DNA from: Drechmeria coniospora
Taxonomy: Eukaryota > Ascomycota > Sordariomycetes > Hypocreales > Ophiocordycipitaceae
DNA length: 64,000 nt
Direction of reading: 5' to 3'
Assembly (NCBI RefSeq): GCF_001625195.1
Contig: NC_054391.1
Span: forward strand, 4,723,157 to 4,787,156
The position numbers and the translations under genes are program-made. Each line of letters opens with the position of its first letter. Positions within the stretch are counted from its first letter, which is position 1. The notes beneath the pieces were generated by a model. It had not been told where the DNA came from and ran no database searches. It saw nothing but the letters and a program-made list of their open reading frames with translations. Below, in pieces: positions 45,901 to 58,200 of this stretch.

Positions 45901-48900
45901 CGGAGTACTGGTAGAAGAACTTACACGTACTTGTAGGTACGGAGTACAGGTTTGGGTTATTTACAATACATGCACCCTCGGTCGATCAATCGCGGCCAGC
46001 ACTGTTGGCCGGCTGCTTTATTACTCGTTCACGTAGTCAAGAAAGCCGTGACAAGTACGTCCATGGTGTCGGTACAGATACATGTACTTGGGTATACCGC
46101 AGGTCTATTCTGAACGTTCCTCCCAACACAATTGCAGTTGCAAACATAAACTGAGTGTCAACATCTCAAAGTGTAGATGCCTCTATTTTTGGGCTGCTGC
46201 AAGCATTAAGAGCGGCAAGTCAAAAAGGAATAAAGCTCTTGAATCTTTGTACTGTAATCATGCGTGCAACGGAGCCTACATCTATAATATGGCCGCGCCG
46301 TTTTCTCAATTGGATCCCAAGTGATGCCGCCGTCCTTTGCTCGTCGCCATATTGCGGCGGTTACTTGCACCCAAACGGATAAGTACAATAATTATTACTC
46401 TTCTACTGTACAAGCACTCGTACATGCACATCATGAAACCCGAATCAAATGCCAAGCGTTGTGAAGAGATCGGACAGTACTTCGCACCCCGTACGGAGGT
46501 GCGAGCACATGTCAAATCTCCACGTACGCTGTGTGTATAAATGCATACTTATGCTTTCTGGGTATTGCTAGTTGTGTACGGAGTAAGTACGGTGCATGTA
46601 CTTAGGTGTACTAGTAATACTCTGTACATTGCTCCGTACGTGCAGGTTACTAATAGATGGCGAACGAGTTGGGACTGCAGAAGCCGGCGACCACGTCAAC
46701 GAATTCCACGAAAATGGGGTGGGGTGTGGATTGATGCTTGCACGGTCTTCGTACCGGTACGTACTGTTCGTGTACACATACTTACAGTTCAAGCACAGTA
46801 TTGACTTGCAGTAAGCACAGTACCTTACGGTGCTTGTGGGTACCGCCGCTCAGAACGAGTGCCTCCACTGTTGTTCGTATCGAGGTTTTTGCTTATCTTG
46901 GTAGGTATTACTTGCACTGTACGGAGTACAACTTCAGCACGGAGTAGGTATGCTGTAAGTACTAGGTAGGTGTACAGCAAGTTAGTTGTCACAAGCACTT
47001 GTTATGTTACCTGAGCATGCTCGTACACCAACTCCGTACCAGCATTTGTAAATTATTACTGTGTTACTTGTACACGTCACTAACGGCAGATGTAACCACG
47101 TTGATAATCCGAGTGTTTAGCTGCCATCCGACACGCAGTTGTTCGACCAGATATCTCATCGTACGCAACCAAACTCCTGCGCGATGCGGCGACTGTTTTG
47201 GACCGTCTCAGTTGTTGATGCCATCACATTGCAGAAATGCCCCCGAGTGCAAAGTATTGAAGCATTGTTGTGCAGTACGGTGCGTGTAGGACTCTACGCA
47301 CAGTACGATCTACTTAGGTACTTGGTCACTACAAGTAGATGTACAAATGCAAAGTAAATAATAGTGCTCTTGTCCATTCGACACAATAACACGCCAAATC
47401 ACTCGCACTGTTCCAGAATCCATCCTTGCATAGACCCCTAGCAGGTACCTATACCTTGGGTCTCTTATTTCAATTGGGCTGACTGATGTATGGGTACTCT
47501 GCTGGCCCAGCCGGTTGGCGCCGCCTTTGATCTGCGCAACCGAGGTATTATTGTTTCTTTTCAAGATGGACCGTGCGTTGAACTAATACGCACTGTTATT
47601 TTCCGCGTCTTGAACGTCTGGTAAGATACGCATCCACGGCAATGCCTACCTGTTGTCCTTGTACTCGGCTGGCTGGTGCACTGGGGGTACATGCAAGTAC
47701 AGTAGATGCACGAGTACAGTACTTTACTTGTAATTCCTCATGTAAGTAGTACCGAAGGCATGTCCTAGAACCCTCTATGGAAGGCAAGTACCTTCCTTGT
47801 TTACACACCGACTGTCGAACAGAACTGACCCGTGGTACCTGGAGTACTGTACAGTACTTGAATACAGTACTTTCATGTTCATGTACGGGGTACTTGAAAT
47901 GGCCTTGATTGTAGGTGTGCAGCTAAGTACAGTAGGGACAGGTGCGAAACTTTTTGTATCCCGGTACTCCGTATCTCCTGCTCTAGTGGTAGGCGTACTT
48001 GTACTCCGCACTTACTTGTTGTACAGTACACGTTCACTGGTACTGGTACAGGTACACCTGCAAGTCCTCGTAACTGTGTGTGCTGTAGTTGCAGTCCCAA
48101 GTACTGGGTACCTTGGTATGTACAGCAAGTAAGTATGTGCCTTAAAAAAGTCGGCAGGTACGGATAGTAGTCGGTCTCTCTACTAGGTACTGGACAGAGG
48201 GCATCGGCGCCAGTTATGGGTTTCATTCTTTCAATCAACTTTCGCATCTCTGTGATTCTTCTCTTCCTCTCTTCCCTGGCAACGCGCGCCTCGTCTGCGG
48301 CTCACGGATGACAGTCCGGCCCCGTCATTGTCGCCAAAGGCCCAGGTCATTGTCACCTTGTACGTACCTTACTTACCCTGTCGGTGGTCCCTCCACCCCC
48401 CTTGCTGCCGACGTGCACTCCCCCCCCCCCCCTCTCTCCTCTCCTCCCCTCCTTCGGCTCCTGCAAGGTGACGAGAGAGACCACACAGATGGGCGCAAAT
48501 TAACCAGCGCAGTGCATCCCCTAGAGGGTCGTTATCAGCGACAGCCCACCACGAGTACAACTACGGCTGTACAGGTACTCCGTACGAGTGCAACAAGTGC
48601 GTCTACGGCGAGCACAGGAGTAGCGCTTGCATTCACTCGCGGTACGGTGCACCGTCCGACCACACACACGTCCGCGTCCACACCCCCGCCAGTCATCGAC
48701 TCCTCCAATATCCCACCCAAATCCACTCACCCGTCCGCCGGCTGCGAGCGCGCTTCCAGCACACCCACATTTTGCTGCGCAGATACAAGTAAACGCCCGC
48801 CGAGGTGGCCCGCTCATCCTCCATCCGAACGGAGCCCACAAGGGCCGTCTTTTTCTCCCCTCACGCCCCTCCGTCGCCCCAGCAGGCCCTGCTCCGTTCC

Positions 48901-48934
48901 CTGAGACTTTTTAGGTACGGTGGCGGCCTGTATC
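42929..48934. other. 6-kb gene desert rich in GTAC words
   Basis: No supported gene. 42929-43200 should be the SCP160 promoter/leader. From about 44900 to 48200 the DNA is AT-richer and saturated with GTAC palindromes; 45421-45960 has about 21 GTAC in 540 nt by hand count. All open frames there are short and composition-driven. A C-homopolymer tract lies at 48420-48432. From about 48650 the plus strand is C-rich, consistent with the kinase leader. Confidence 0.55.
45421..45960. repeat. dense GTAC-word island
   Basis: About 21 occurrences of GTAC in 540 nt (about 2 expected by chance), mostly inside TACTCCGTA, TACGGAGTA, CAAGTACTC, GGAGTACTC and AGTACAGTA. Neighbouring words pair as inverted repeats, so hairpins are possible. 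Confidence 0.8.
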
Positions 48935-51719
48935 ATGGACGGCCAGAGCTCGCCTCACAACGGCGGTGGTTCTCAACGTCGCAAACTCGTCAAGAACCCT
49001 CCCTCATCACGCCGGAATACTCGTTCCTCGGCCGGCTTCGACGCCCAATCGACCGACAGCCAGAGCAGCTCCCACAGCCTGACCCGTGTTCCCAGCGCCC
49101 CCCCTGTTCGATCCTCTGTTTCCAACGCGTCCAACACCAGCTCATCTTCTCGACACCCATCCGTCACACAGTGGCCGACGAATGTGTCGCCCGGCCTCCA
49201 ATCGGGAGACTTCACTTCATCATCTACCCTTGGCAACCCCTACCCCGCCACCCTCCCCTTTCGCTCGAGCCGCGACTTCGACCCTCAGATCCGTCGCCTC
49301 AGCCACGATCCATCCGAAGAATTCGTCGGCGCGCCCTTTGACGGCGCCGCCATCCTGAGCCGCATCGAGGCCACCAAGATCCCCCCCTCGGCCCGTCGAA
49401 CCTCATTCCAGCATCAGCCAAGCACGCCTCTGTCGCCTGCCAAAGCCGGCACGCGCTCTCAGTACTCCAGCCCTACCATCCAACCATCGCCGAGGTTCAG
49501 CAACATGGATTCGTCCGTCGCCGAGAAGGCCCAGGGCGGGAAACCGCACGAGAACCAGGTCGTCAGCCCAAAGCGATTCTCCGACGAAGTCAAGGAGCCC
49601 AAGCCTGGCATCCTGCGCAAAAAGTCAGGCTTCTCCGCCATCGTCAACAGCTTGGTCGGGTCGCAGAAGAAGCCGGTGATATCGGCGCCGGAAAATCCGG
49701 TCCACGTAACGCACGTCGGCTATGATAGCATGTCGGGTCAATTTACCGTTCGTTTGCTCCGCTCGCCTGCCCCCCTCAAGCGCGCGCTTCTGTTCCGAGT
49801 TGATTCTAATTGGTTTTCCACAGGGTCTGCCGAAGGAATGGCAGCGTTTGATCAACGAGAGCGGAATTCCCGAGAAGGAGAGACGGGAGAACCCCCAGAC
49901 GATGGTTGACATTCTTCAGTTCTACAAGGAGTCGCAAGAAAGGCCAGCCGAAGATCAGATTTTGGAAAAGTTCCATCATGTCGGATCACCGGACCCCAGG
50001 GGATACACGTCCCCTACTTCGAATCCGACATCGCCCGCCATGTACCCGACAAACTATTTGGGTACGCTCTCCCCCCCTCCTTCCTTCACCGTCCTCCTTC
50101 TTACCAGGCGTACTGCCTACAGGAAGCTTTGAGAACCCCCGACCCCCGCCCCCCGTCCCGACCGGTAGAAGTCAAGGGCTGGGAATCAGCACCAAGGATA
50201 TGATGCCTAGCCGACCAGCACCCAAACCTCCGGTCAGCATGAACAACAGGTCCTATCCACCAAAGGCGTTCACTGCCAAGGATTCGGGAATTGGTATGCC
50301 GCAGCCGGTGGACGATAGCATCTATGGCCCGCTCAAGGACAACACCCCTATGCTCCCCGAGGAGCACCGGTCCCGGTCCAACTCCCGAGCAAACGGACAA
50401 GCCCCCTTCAGTCCGCCACCGCCTCCGATGAACCCGGCAACCCAGGCGGTCGCTTTCCAGCAGCAGTTGATGCAACAGCAGCAAGACCAGGCCATCGCCC
50501 AGGCGCAGGCTGCCATGTCCGGTCACGTCGGTCGCGCCCCCAGCAAGAGGCAACCGCCCCAGCAAGTAGTCGTCCCCAACCCTCACCACGGTCAAGGGTA
50601 CACGCGGACGGCGGAAGCGAATGGACACCCTGGAACTGCACGCCCGCAACAAAACCCCGGTGGTGTTCCTGCCGCTAGACCGAGACATCGACAGAGACAC
50701 AGCAACGGCATCGACGTCGTCGCCTCCCTCAAGCGCATCTGCAATGACGGCGATCCTCGGGAGGTCTTTCGAGGCTTTACCAAGATCGGCCAAGGCGCGT
50801 CTGGTGGTGTGTTCACTGGGTACGAACGAGGAACGAACCGGCTCGTGGCCATCAAGCAGATGAATTTGGAGCAACAGCCCAAGAAAGATCTCATCATCAA
50901 CGAAATCCTGGTGATGAAGGATAGTTCGCACCCGAACATTGTCAACTTCATCGACAGCTACCTCTGCGGCGGCGAACTGTGGGTGGTCATGGAGTTCATG
51001 GAAGGGGGTAGCCTGACGGATGTCGTCACTTTCAACATCATGACCGAGGGCCAGATTGCGTCCGTCTGCCGAGAAACGCTCAAGGGGCTGCAGCATCTGC
51101 ACTCCAAGGGCGTCATCCATCGCGACATCAAGTCTGACAACATTCTGCTGTCCAACGAGGGCAGCATAAAGCTGAGTGAGCTATCTGCCGACCTGGTGTT
51201 CTGTGATTCCGCTTGCTAACTCTACCGCAGCTGATTTCGGCTTCTGCGCAACGATCAATGATGCGCAGAACAAGCGCACCACCATGGTCGGAACTCCATA
51301 CTGGATGGCACCCGAGGTCGTCACCAGAAAGGAATACGGTCGCAAGGTGGACATATGGTCCCTCGGAATCATGGCGATTGAGATGGTGGAAGGAGAGCCG
51401 CCGTATCTGACGGAATCACCCCTCCGGGCTCTCTGGTTGATAGCGACGAACGGGACGCCGATGATCAAGAATGAGCACGATTTGTCTCACCCGTTCAGGG
51501 ACTTCCTTCACTTTGCCCTGAAGGTCGATCCCGAGAAGCGGGCGAGTGCTCATGATTTGCTGAGGGTTAGTTGCCGGAATGATGCCGAAACGTTGACGTC
51601 CAAGTACTGATCCGCTGCAGCACGACTTTATGAAACAGTGCGTTGATTTAGCGCAATTATCACCCCTCGTTCGAGCTGCACGCGAGCAGCGAGCTCAGGA
51701 GAAGGCTCGGAAGCAGTAG
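48935..51719 (+). CDS. STE20: p21-activated kinase, Ste20/Mst20 type
   Basis: Ser/Thr kinase activated by Cdc42/Rac through a CRIB domain; upstream of MAPK cascades and polarity. Exons 48935-49747, 49824-50061, 50123-51175, 51231-51565, 51621-51719; 845 residues. The N-terminal half is disordered, with a conserved-looking [18 protein letters not shown] element; the CRIB lies at about 250-290 ([20 protein letters not shown], then GLPKEW). Poly-Pro and Gln-rich linkers follow. Kinase domain about 570-825: GQGASGGV loop, VAIKQM Lys near 592, HRDIKSDN near 683, DFG near 703, activation segment [13 protein letters not shown]. Intron 3 splits the codon just before DFG (KLT|DFGF). No PH domain is seen, so it is Ste20-like, not Cla4-like. 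A more distal Met is absent upstream; GTG at 48920 is not a plausible start. Confidence 0.93.
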
Positions 51720-53605
51720 CCTGCCTGGAGACACGCCTTTGCCGGACCCGAGCCAGCCGACCGATCACTGCAACAGCTTGATGCCTGCCTCCGCGACCAC
51801 GACGGCCTCCAAATTTCGATGTCGCTCGCATTGGCTCCGACACTGTTCGAGATTCACTTTTAGTTGCACCCTAGCGAGCACTGGATCCGACAGTAGCGAG
51901 GACCCTCGCTGCATGGAATGCGGCGTAAACCGGCTCGGGCAAGTTGGAGGGTGCGTTGGCGAGTTCATCGGCCAAAATTGGTTGATGATGCCGGCGTTCA
52001 CTGCGGCTTTTCATCAGACACACCCCCGGGATGGTTGCTAGCATGCAATCTCGACCTTGAGATGTGATGAAGACCATTTTTCTTTGGTTCGCCGCCTGAA
52101 GACTCAAGCTTGCCGTGAGCATTTCAGCAAAGCGAACTTTGCGACCACATTTTGAGCGATTCAAGCCAATCTGACCAACGAGAGCGTCGATTTCACGATC
52201 ATATTCTCTCAACTTCTTCAGCGCGAGCTTGTGCCTCGTGTGAACTGCTTTTTTTTTTTTCATAGACCATGCATCCGAAGCCGTGCCGGTTTTCGATACC
52301 GGGTCGTCTGAGTGGTTCCCATGCTACATTGGTGAACCAGCGGCCATCCAGAGAACGACACTGTCGGCCCGGCGGCTGGTGACGGCCACCTGCATCTCCT
52401 GCAAGTGGGGGTTTCCAAATGACGATTTGACAGAAAATGCGTGTGGCGGTTTGCCTTGATATGCCGGAACGGAAATGAAACGAGATGAACGTACCGCATG
52501 GTTCTGCGGCTGGAGCCGTGGATACGAGAAGTGGGACTTGAGGCAGTGCCTGCTCGACATCTGATATATGAGGCCGTCGCAGGGTAGGCGTATATGCAGG
52601 CGCCCGGCAGCTCGCTCTCGAATATGTTGCAGTGGGTGGCAGGGGGGCAGAGATTGATAGGATTGCCATATCTATCGTTGCATCTCTCGGGTCTCTGTGC
52701 CGTACGTTGCGATTCATCGTCTGTGGAGTCTTGACGCGCCATACGAAGCCTGCTATCGGTCGCTCTTATAGGATAAAAAGCTCGCGAGCCAGTTGATGGA
52801 CGTAACGAGCATCCTGGAGGCAAAAAGGAAATGGCCTTCGGCACATGAGTATCCACAGACGGAGTGCCATGTTCAAACTCATTCCTCGGCCAGAGTTCAA
52901 ACGATCTGATAATTATGTGACTGGCAGCCGCCAAATGAAATGCCGATTGTATAGACCTATTACCTAGTGACTCCTCCTGGCCAGTTCGGACCTTGGCAGT
53001 TTGACGTTGCCGCAGGTCATTATAGTTCCAAGATAACCAGGCCCCTTCTAGATGGCACCGAACCAGACGGCAGGGTAACACGACTGCGGCTGAAAGAGCT
53101 ATGCGAAGCAGCTGGAGAATTAAATGTACATGGCTAATCCGCCAGCACTCGTTTGATCTAGTTGTGAGATGCGTGGCATGTCGGGAATGACGCTGGCAAA
53201 ACAAGTCAACAAGTCACTGCGTGAGAAGCCAGCATGAATGTACGATGGGGATCAGGGGTTTGAATCTATATTCCGCTCGTCTCGGCCGAGCCATTGCTGG
53301 CTTTTCCAAATTATCATTGGCGCTTCTCTTCTATGCCGTCTAGGTAAGCCTCTCGCGAGGTGTATATCCGTCTTCTACGACCCATAAACGATCAACCCAG
53401 TTGGCTCGCAGAAACATCAACAACAATGCAAGTGATCCCCCTTGCGGTGGGGATGAATGACATGGGAAAATGTGCCGAGCGACGAAAGAACCTGAACTCC
53501 GAACAAGTGACAAATCAAGGAAACAAATGCTAGAATGCAAAGTGCGACGCTTGCGAACGATGATATTAGTGTGCACGCCGTGGACGGTTATGGATGTGCA
53601 AGTGC
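51720..53605. other. gene-free interval with one unexplained open frame
   Basis: 1.9 kb between convergent genes. On the minus strand 53204-52260 is open for 314 codons, and 52263-51871 for 130 codons with a charged helical start (KLALKKLREYDREIDALVGQ). Neither matches a known family. A T-homopolymer (12-13 nt) lies near 52248-52261. One GT-AG-like intron (52494-52399, 96 nt) can be drawn inside the first frame, but it is a multiple of three and proves nothing. Confidence 0.4.
52260..53204 (-). CDS. unsupported hypothetical ORF
   Basis: Open frame of 314 codons on the minus strand, with an internal Met at 52744 (MARQDSTDDESQ) as another possible start. Composition is Arg/Ser/His/Cys-rich with no domain, signal peptide or membrane segment that I can recognise. 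Overlapping frames of similar length (for example 52717-52199) weaken it. It is listed because it is the longest frame in this interval, but chance is likely. Confidence 0.15.
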   Translation of the reverse strand: MFCQRHSRHATHLTTRSNECWRISHVHLILQLLRIALSAAVVLPCRLVRCHLEGAWLSWNYNDLRQRQTAKVRTGQEESLGNRSIQSAFHLAAASHIIIRSFELWPRNEFEHGTPSVDTHVPKAISFLPPGCSLRPSTGSRAFYPIRATDSRLRMARQDSTDDESQRTAQRPERCNDRYGNPINLCPPATHCNIFESELPGACIYAYPATASYIRCRAGTASSPTSRIHGSSRRTMRYVHLVSFPFRHIKANRHTHFLSNRHLETPTCRRCRWPSPAAGPTVSFSGWPLVHQCSMGTTQTTRYRKPARLRMHGL

Positions 53606-54694
53606 TTAATAGCACGAGTAGCCACCGTCGATGAGGACGTTGGAGCCAGTCATGAAACTGGAAGAGTCGGATGCGAGGAAGACGCAGAGGCCGTTCAGCT
53701 CGTCGACGCCGCCGAGACGGTCCTGGGGCGTCAGAGATTTCCAGATCTTCTTCTGGGCCTCGAGGGCGGGCACACGGTTGAGGGCGGTGTCCATGTAACC
53801 AGGAGAGATGCAGTTGACACGAATGCCGTGCTTGGCCCATTCGGCGGCTATGGACTTGGCGAACTGGATGACGCCGGCCTTGGAGGCGTTGTAGCAGCTC
53901 TGCTCCTGAGGGTAGTTGACGACGGAGCCGGACATGGAGGCGACGAGGATCAGGCTACCGGGCTTTCCGGCGGCCATCATGGCACGACCGACGGACTGGG
54001 ACATGAGGAAGGTACCCGTAAGGTTGATGTCGATGAGGCGTCGGAACATGGCCGGGTCGTAGGTCTCGGCCTTGATGTTGGAGTCGGCAATGCCGGCGGC
54101 GTTCACGAGAACGTCGGGGGTGCCGTACATCTCGACGACGGATTCGACGGCGGCGTTGATGGCGGCACCGTCGCGGACATCGACTTTGAAGAAGGAGACA
54201 GGAATGCCGGACCTGTCGTGCAGCTCGGCTGCGGCGTCATCGCCGAGATCCTGGTTCGCATCGAAGATGACGATGGCCTTGGCGCCAGCCTCGGCGCAAG
54301 CGCGGGCCATGTGGTTCCCGAGACCGCGAGCACCGCCGGTGACGATGATGGTCTTGCCATAGACCGTCATGTTCCGCATCGTGGGGGGCATGTTCTCGAA
54401 GACCTTGCGGGAGAGGGGCTGGATGGTGTCATGGTCGGAGGGAGGAGCGGGAGAGTCGCAAGGGACCTGCGACGCAGCCTCGGGGACGGCGACGGTGTGC
54501 TTATCACTGTGGCCGGCACGGTAATCCGTGACGGGAATCTCCTTCTCGCGAACGACATTCTGCTTGGTCTCGGTGTTGGAGACACGACTGACGCTGGAGG
54601 CGGAGAAGAGGCGAGGAGCGGCCGCCACTCGGGGAGCGGCTCGGGGGGCGGCAGCTCGAGAGAGCCTCAGGGCGTTTCGTGCTACGAAAGCCAT
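53606..54694 (-). CDS. short-chain dehydrogenase/reductase, predicted mitochondrial
   Basis: Intronless, 362 residues from MAFVARNALRLSRAA. An open frame continues 76 codons upstream, but that part reads as leader sequence, and the chosen Met begins a classic Arg/Ala/Ser mitochondrial presequence (1-40). The catalytic core starts near 108: cofactor motif TGGARGLG (119-126), acidic end of strand 2 (IFDANQD), NAAG (198-201), Ser253/Ser255 in ASMSGSV, Tyr268 and Lys272 in CYNASKAG, then SPGYMDT and the C-terminal VLIDGGYSCY. It resembles fungal polyol/sorbose-reductase and D-arabinitol-2-dehydrogenase-type SDRs. The Asp after strand 2 suggests NAD preference, though the substrate cannot be read from sequence. 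The ~65-residue linker between presequence and core is unusually long. Confidence 0.9.
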   Translation of the reverse strand: MAFVARNALRLSRAAAPRAAPRVAAAPRLFSASSVSRVSNTETKQNVVREKEIPVTDYRAGHSDKHTVAVPEAASQVPCDSPAPPSDHDTIQPLSRKVFENMPPTMRNMTVYGKTIIVTGGARGLGNHMARACAEAGAKAIVIFDANQDLGDDAAAELHDRSGIPVSFFKVDVRDGAAINAAVESVVEMYGTPDVLVNAAGIADSNIKAETYDPAMFRRLIDINLTGTFLMSQSVGRAMMAAGKPGSLILVASMSGSVVNYPQEQSCYNASKAGVIQFAKSIAAEWAKHGIRVNCISPGYMDTALNRVPALEAQKKIWKSLTPQDRLGGVDELNGLCVFLASDSSSFMTGSNVLIDGGYSCY

Positions 54695-57600
54695 GGCGAT
54701 GCTTGGAGGTGCAAATGTAGGCGGTGGACGGAGTGACCTGTCGTGCTGCTGCGGTGCAGGAGTAGGCGAGATGGGAGCAGTGAGATTGTGCGTGCTTGTG
54801 AGTGCGAGACGGAAAAGAATGGAATGCGAGGACAAAAGGCTCGCAAAAGGAGAGTATGATGAAGGGGCCTGAGAGAAGGACGAACAAGGACTGATGTTGA
54901 CAGAGGAAGTTGAAGGAAGCAAAGTAAGAGGGGCAAGTCCAAGGATGTTTGATATACAGTGTATACTTTATATATCTAAGTACTCCGCAAGTACTTGCAC
55001 TTGCAAAGAAGGGGATGTGGATGCCTGGATGGCGCAGGCCCACCACGACGGCCAAAAAATGTGGAGGGGGAGGGGAACTCGGAGGCGAGATAGCAGTGAG
55101 CTAGGAATATTCATAGATGAAGTTCGAGTACTTACTTACAACTACTTGTACCTGGACACACGAGTGTAGATGCTCCGCAAAGCCGAAGTACCGTACATAT
55201 CTGTTACCAGGTGTACAGTACTCCGTACTTGCACACGTTTAGGGAGTGGGTGGATGGTTGGGGGGGCATGGTTGGGGGCAAGGATGGATGGATGGGTGGA
55301 TAGTGTGGATGAATAGGGATGGATGTGACGGATGGTGGAGGCGGAGGTGTGAGCTGGGCAGACGAAAAGCTGGGAGCGGCTACGGGTCCTGGCAGCGGTA
55401 GCGTGGCGGGAAGGCCGGTTGACAGGACCAGGACTCCTAGTTGCGGGCTTTTGGGAAGCGAGAAGATGCGGCCGTGATGGCGGGGTTTCATTCAGCGACC
55501 AATGAATCGGTCGACTCTGTTGGGAGTGATTTAAATAAGGATGCATCGGGGCAAATTCGCCACTCCTGCCTGCCGAGCCGATGACGTGTTGGCTGTGCCC
55601 TCTCCGCGCATTGTTTTCAACCGACATACAACTAGAGTGGAATGATGAGATGTGCGTGTATGGATGTGATTAATATGTTGTGATGGTTGCCATACGTGCA
55701 CGAACAGATCGAACAGAGAGAGGGAAGAATAATACGTCGTGAGTGAATCCGGTGGCCATAAGCCACTTGGAGAAGCAGGAAAGAAGGGGCTGATACCTGC
55801 GCGTTCCTGCCAGTTCCATTTTTGGTAGCGAGAGATGCAGATGTCCGTACAAATTCACTTCGTGCATCATCAACTTGGATCGGACCGAGAGTGAAACATC
55901 CCCGTCCTCTGCTTGGGACTAAAAACGAGGCTCGGTAGCAGAAGCGGTGCGGCGGCACATCCGGTACGAGGCAGCAGCGCAGAAGTGGGTGTGGCGGACT
56001 CTAATGCCGGGATCTCTCATCACACCTGCAAACTGTAGTCGGTGTGCAGCTGGTGCGGCAATCGAGCTGGTGGCCAGGTCGATGGCGGGGAGGAGTTTGT
56101 TGTTCGCTAGCCAAATAATCGAGTCTAGCAAAGTGACGCTTCCTTCCGTTCTTGTAAGTGTACGTACGTGCATACTCGTCATGGGGACTCGTCGTACTCG
56201 AAAGAAAGGTGGGTAGATGTAGTACAGCAGGATCAGACCCGTGCCGAAGAGCATTTCCGGTGAGAGCCCTGGCTGGAATCCCGCACTCCGATCCGGTGGA
56301 GATGAAGTCGGTCCCATCCGTAGCAGGACTCGGGAGGTTCGAACACGACGGAAGACGATGCGAGATTGTGGGCCCTCTGTTGTGATTTTGACGGGGTCAG
56401 ATGACCCTGCTGCGTTGCGGACCGAGAACCAACACTAGATGGTTGGACGGATGATGGACGGGAGATTGAGATGGAGAGCGTCGCCGATATCGCTGAAGGT
56501 GGCCGGGTCAGAGGGGCATCTAGTGACCATGGTGGGGAGGGTGCGGTCTGGTCAGGACGTTGGATGGTACGGAGTAATACTGTTGGTACGGTAATTGCCT
56601 TCATCGCAGGAGCCACCCGCGGACAGGATTGTTGGCAAGCACGTACAAATGGCCAAAGGATGTAACCGATCGGTAGGCACAGAGTACGACTGGTAGTAAT
56701 CAGGACTGGCGGTGTACCAACTAGTTGCAGCAGTATACGGAGAAAATCAGCAGTCGCAGTAATAACAGCAGCACCAGTACTCCGTAGCGGCGTAGTTAAT
56801 AATACTTGTGTGACCTGTTTCGGAACGCTGGTCGGAGATGGATGGCTGTGCCACCATACTATTAGCTAGCGTAGGGCGGGCACTTAGTAGGGCCTGGTTA
56901 CAGATCTGGTCAGGGTGTTCCGGTGGCCTCGAGGTTGGAACAATAAGATGTGGCTTGCCCTACGCCCAGATCAGGGGACGGAATTCTCGACGACAGGGCT
57001 TGTGGATGCATCCCATCCCCATCCTCGTACTTGTGCGAGTAGTTTCATGTACACCTTCCACAATACCAGTACCCGTGCACTGACTGCTATATGCAGGTGC
57101 GCATACGGCTCGTCATCTGCTACCGACTTTGATCTGAACCGTTCTTGCGGCACGATAGGGTGGCGGTGTCGAACATGCTGGCTCGACGGTGGAGGGCAAC
57201 CCTTCGTCTCGTTCTACCCTTCGCCCTGGTTGTTCCCGAGGCCATTCCGCAATATGAACCCACATCACATTAGCATTGTCTTCCACTTTTCAATGGCAGA
57301 GATATGAAAATTGAGTTGAAAACATGTACGGATACAATCCTACCCTAGGGACTAAGGGGTATATGGAGATGTATTGAACGACAAGATGATGCGGGAGCGT
57401 GCAGAAGCGGCATCGGGTCACCCACCCGAGCGTGCCAACGGCAAATGCCAACCTGTTGAGAGGTCATGTGAACGGCAGAATTTTCACTTCCCAGATATCG
57501 TTGGCCCGGGAGGCGAGGGGACCAGGTAATTGCATGCAGGGGCCTTGTCCTTGATTTGATATTGGCTCGACGGTTTCGCCTAACAAGCAGCGGTTGAACA

Positions 57601-58160
57601 GTGCGACATTGCCCTTTTGCAATCTGTTTCCGCGCAGCGAATCGTTTCGTCCACGAGCGCGTGCTCGTGCCCGTGCCCGTACACGTACACGTTCTATACT
57701 TGAAAAAGGATTGGCAACTCTTGGCAAGAGTAAGGGCAGAAGGGCGGGCATACAGGACGAGTACAGTGACGACGAGCAGGCTCAACTCTCGCAGTAGTTC
57801 GTTCGTACGCACGGAGAAAATACTAAATGTCATTCATGTACACTCTAGTACCCAAGCACCCGAATGTTCGAAGCACAGCAAGTAGACGCTCATCATGGCA
57901 GCTACTAGAATCTTCCACCACCAAGCCTCAATAGGCAGCGGTCGCCCGGAAAAGCGCCACGTTTCGTCAGCGCTTGTGAATTCGGCACTTTTGGGGTGGC
58001 CGTCCAAACGGTATCAGTACCTTCATAGTGGGCAAAATTAGCTGGCAGAGTGTTAGTACGTGTTAGTACTGCAGCTGCTGTAACCGACCAACTCGATATT
58101 ACCTGTAATACTAGCTTGCTGCCGCAACATCCCTCCACCAACGGAGCCAGGCGAGGATGA

Positions 58161-58200
58161 GTCGCCTTCATCGTCGCCTTCATCGTCGCCTTCGTCGTCG
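58161..58200. repeat. 12-bp GTCGCCTTCATC tandem repeat
   Basis: Three clear copies of GTCGCCTTCATC plus a degenerate GTCGCCTTCGTC tail in gene-free DNA. Confidence 0.85.

Noticed and set aside
53250..53290. tRNA-like B-box (GGTTTGAATCT)
   Set aside because: No matching A box, no acceptor-stem pairing and no cloverleaf could be drawn. A similar GGTTCGAA at 56335 fails for the same reason.
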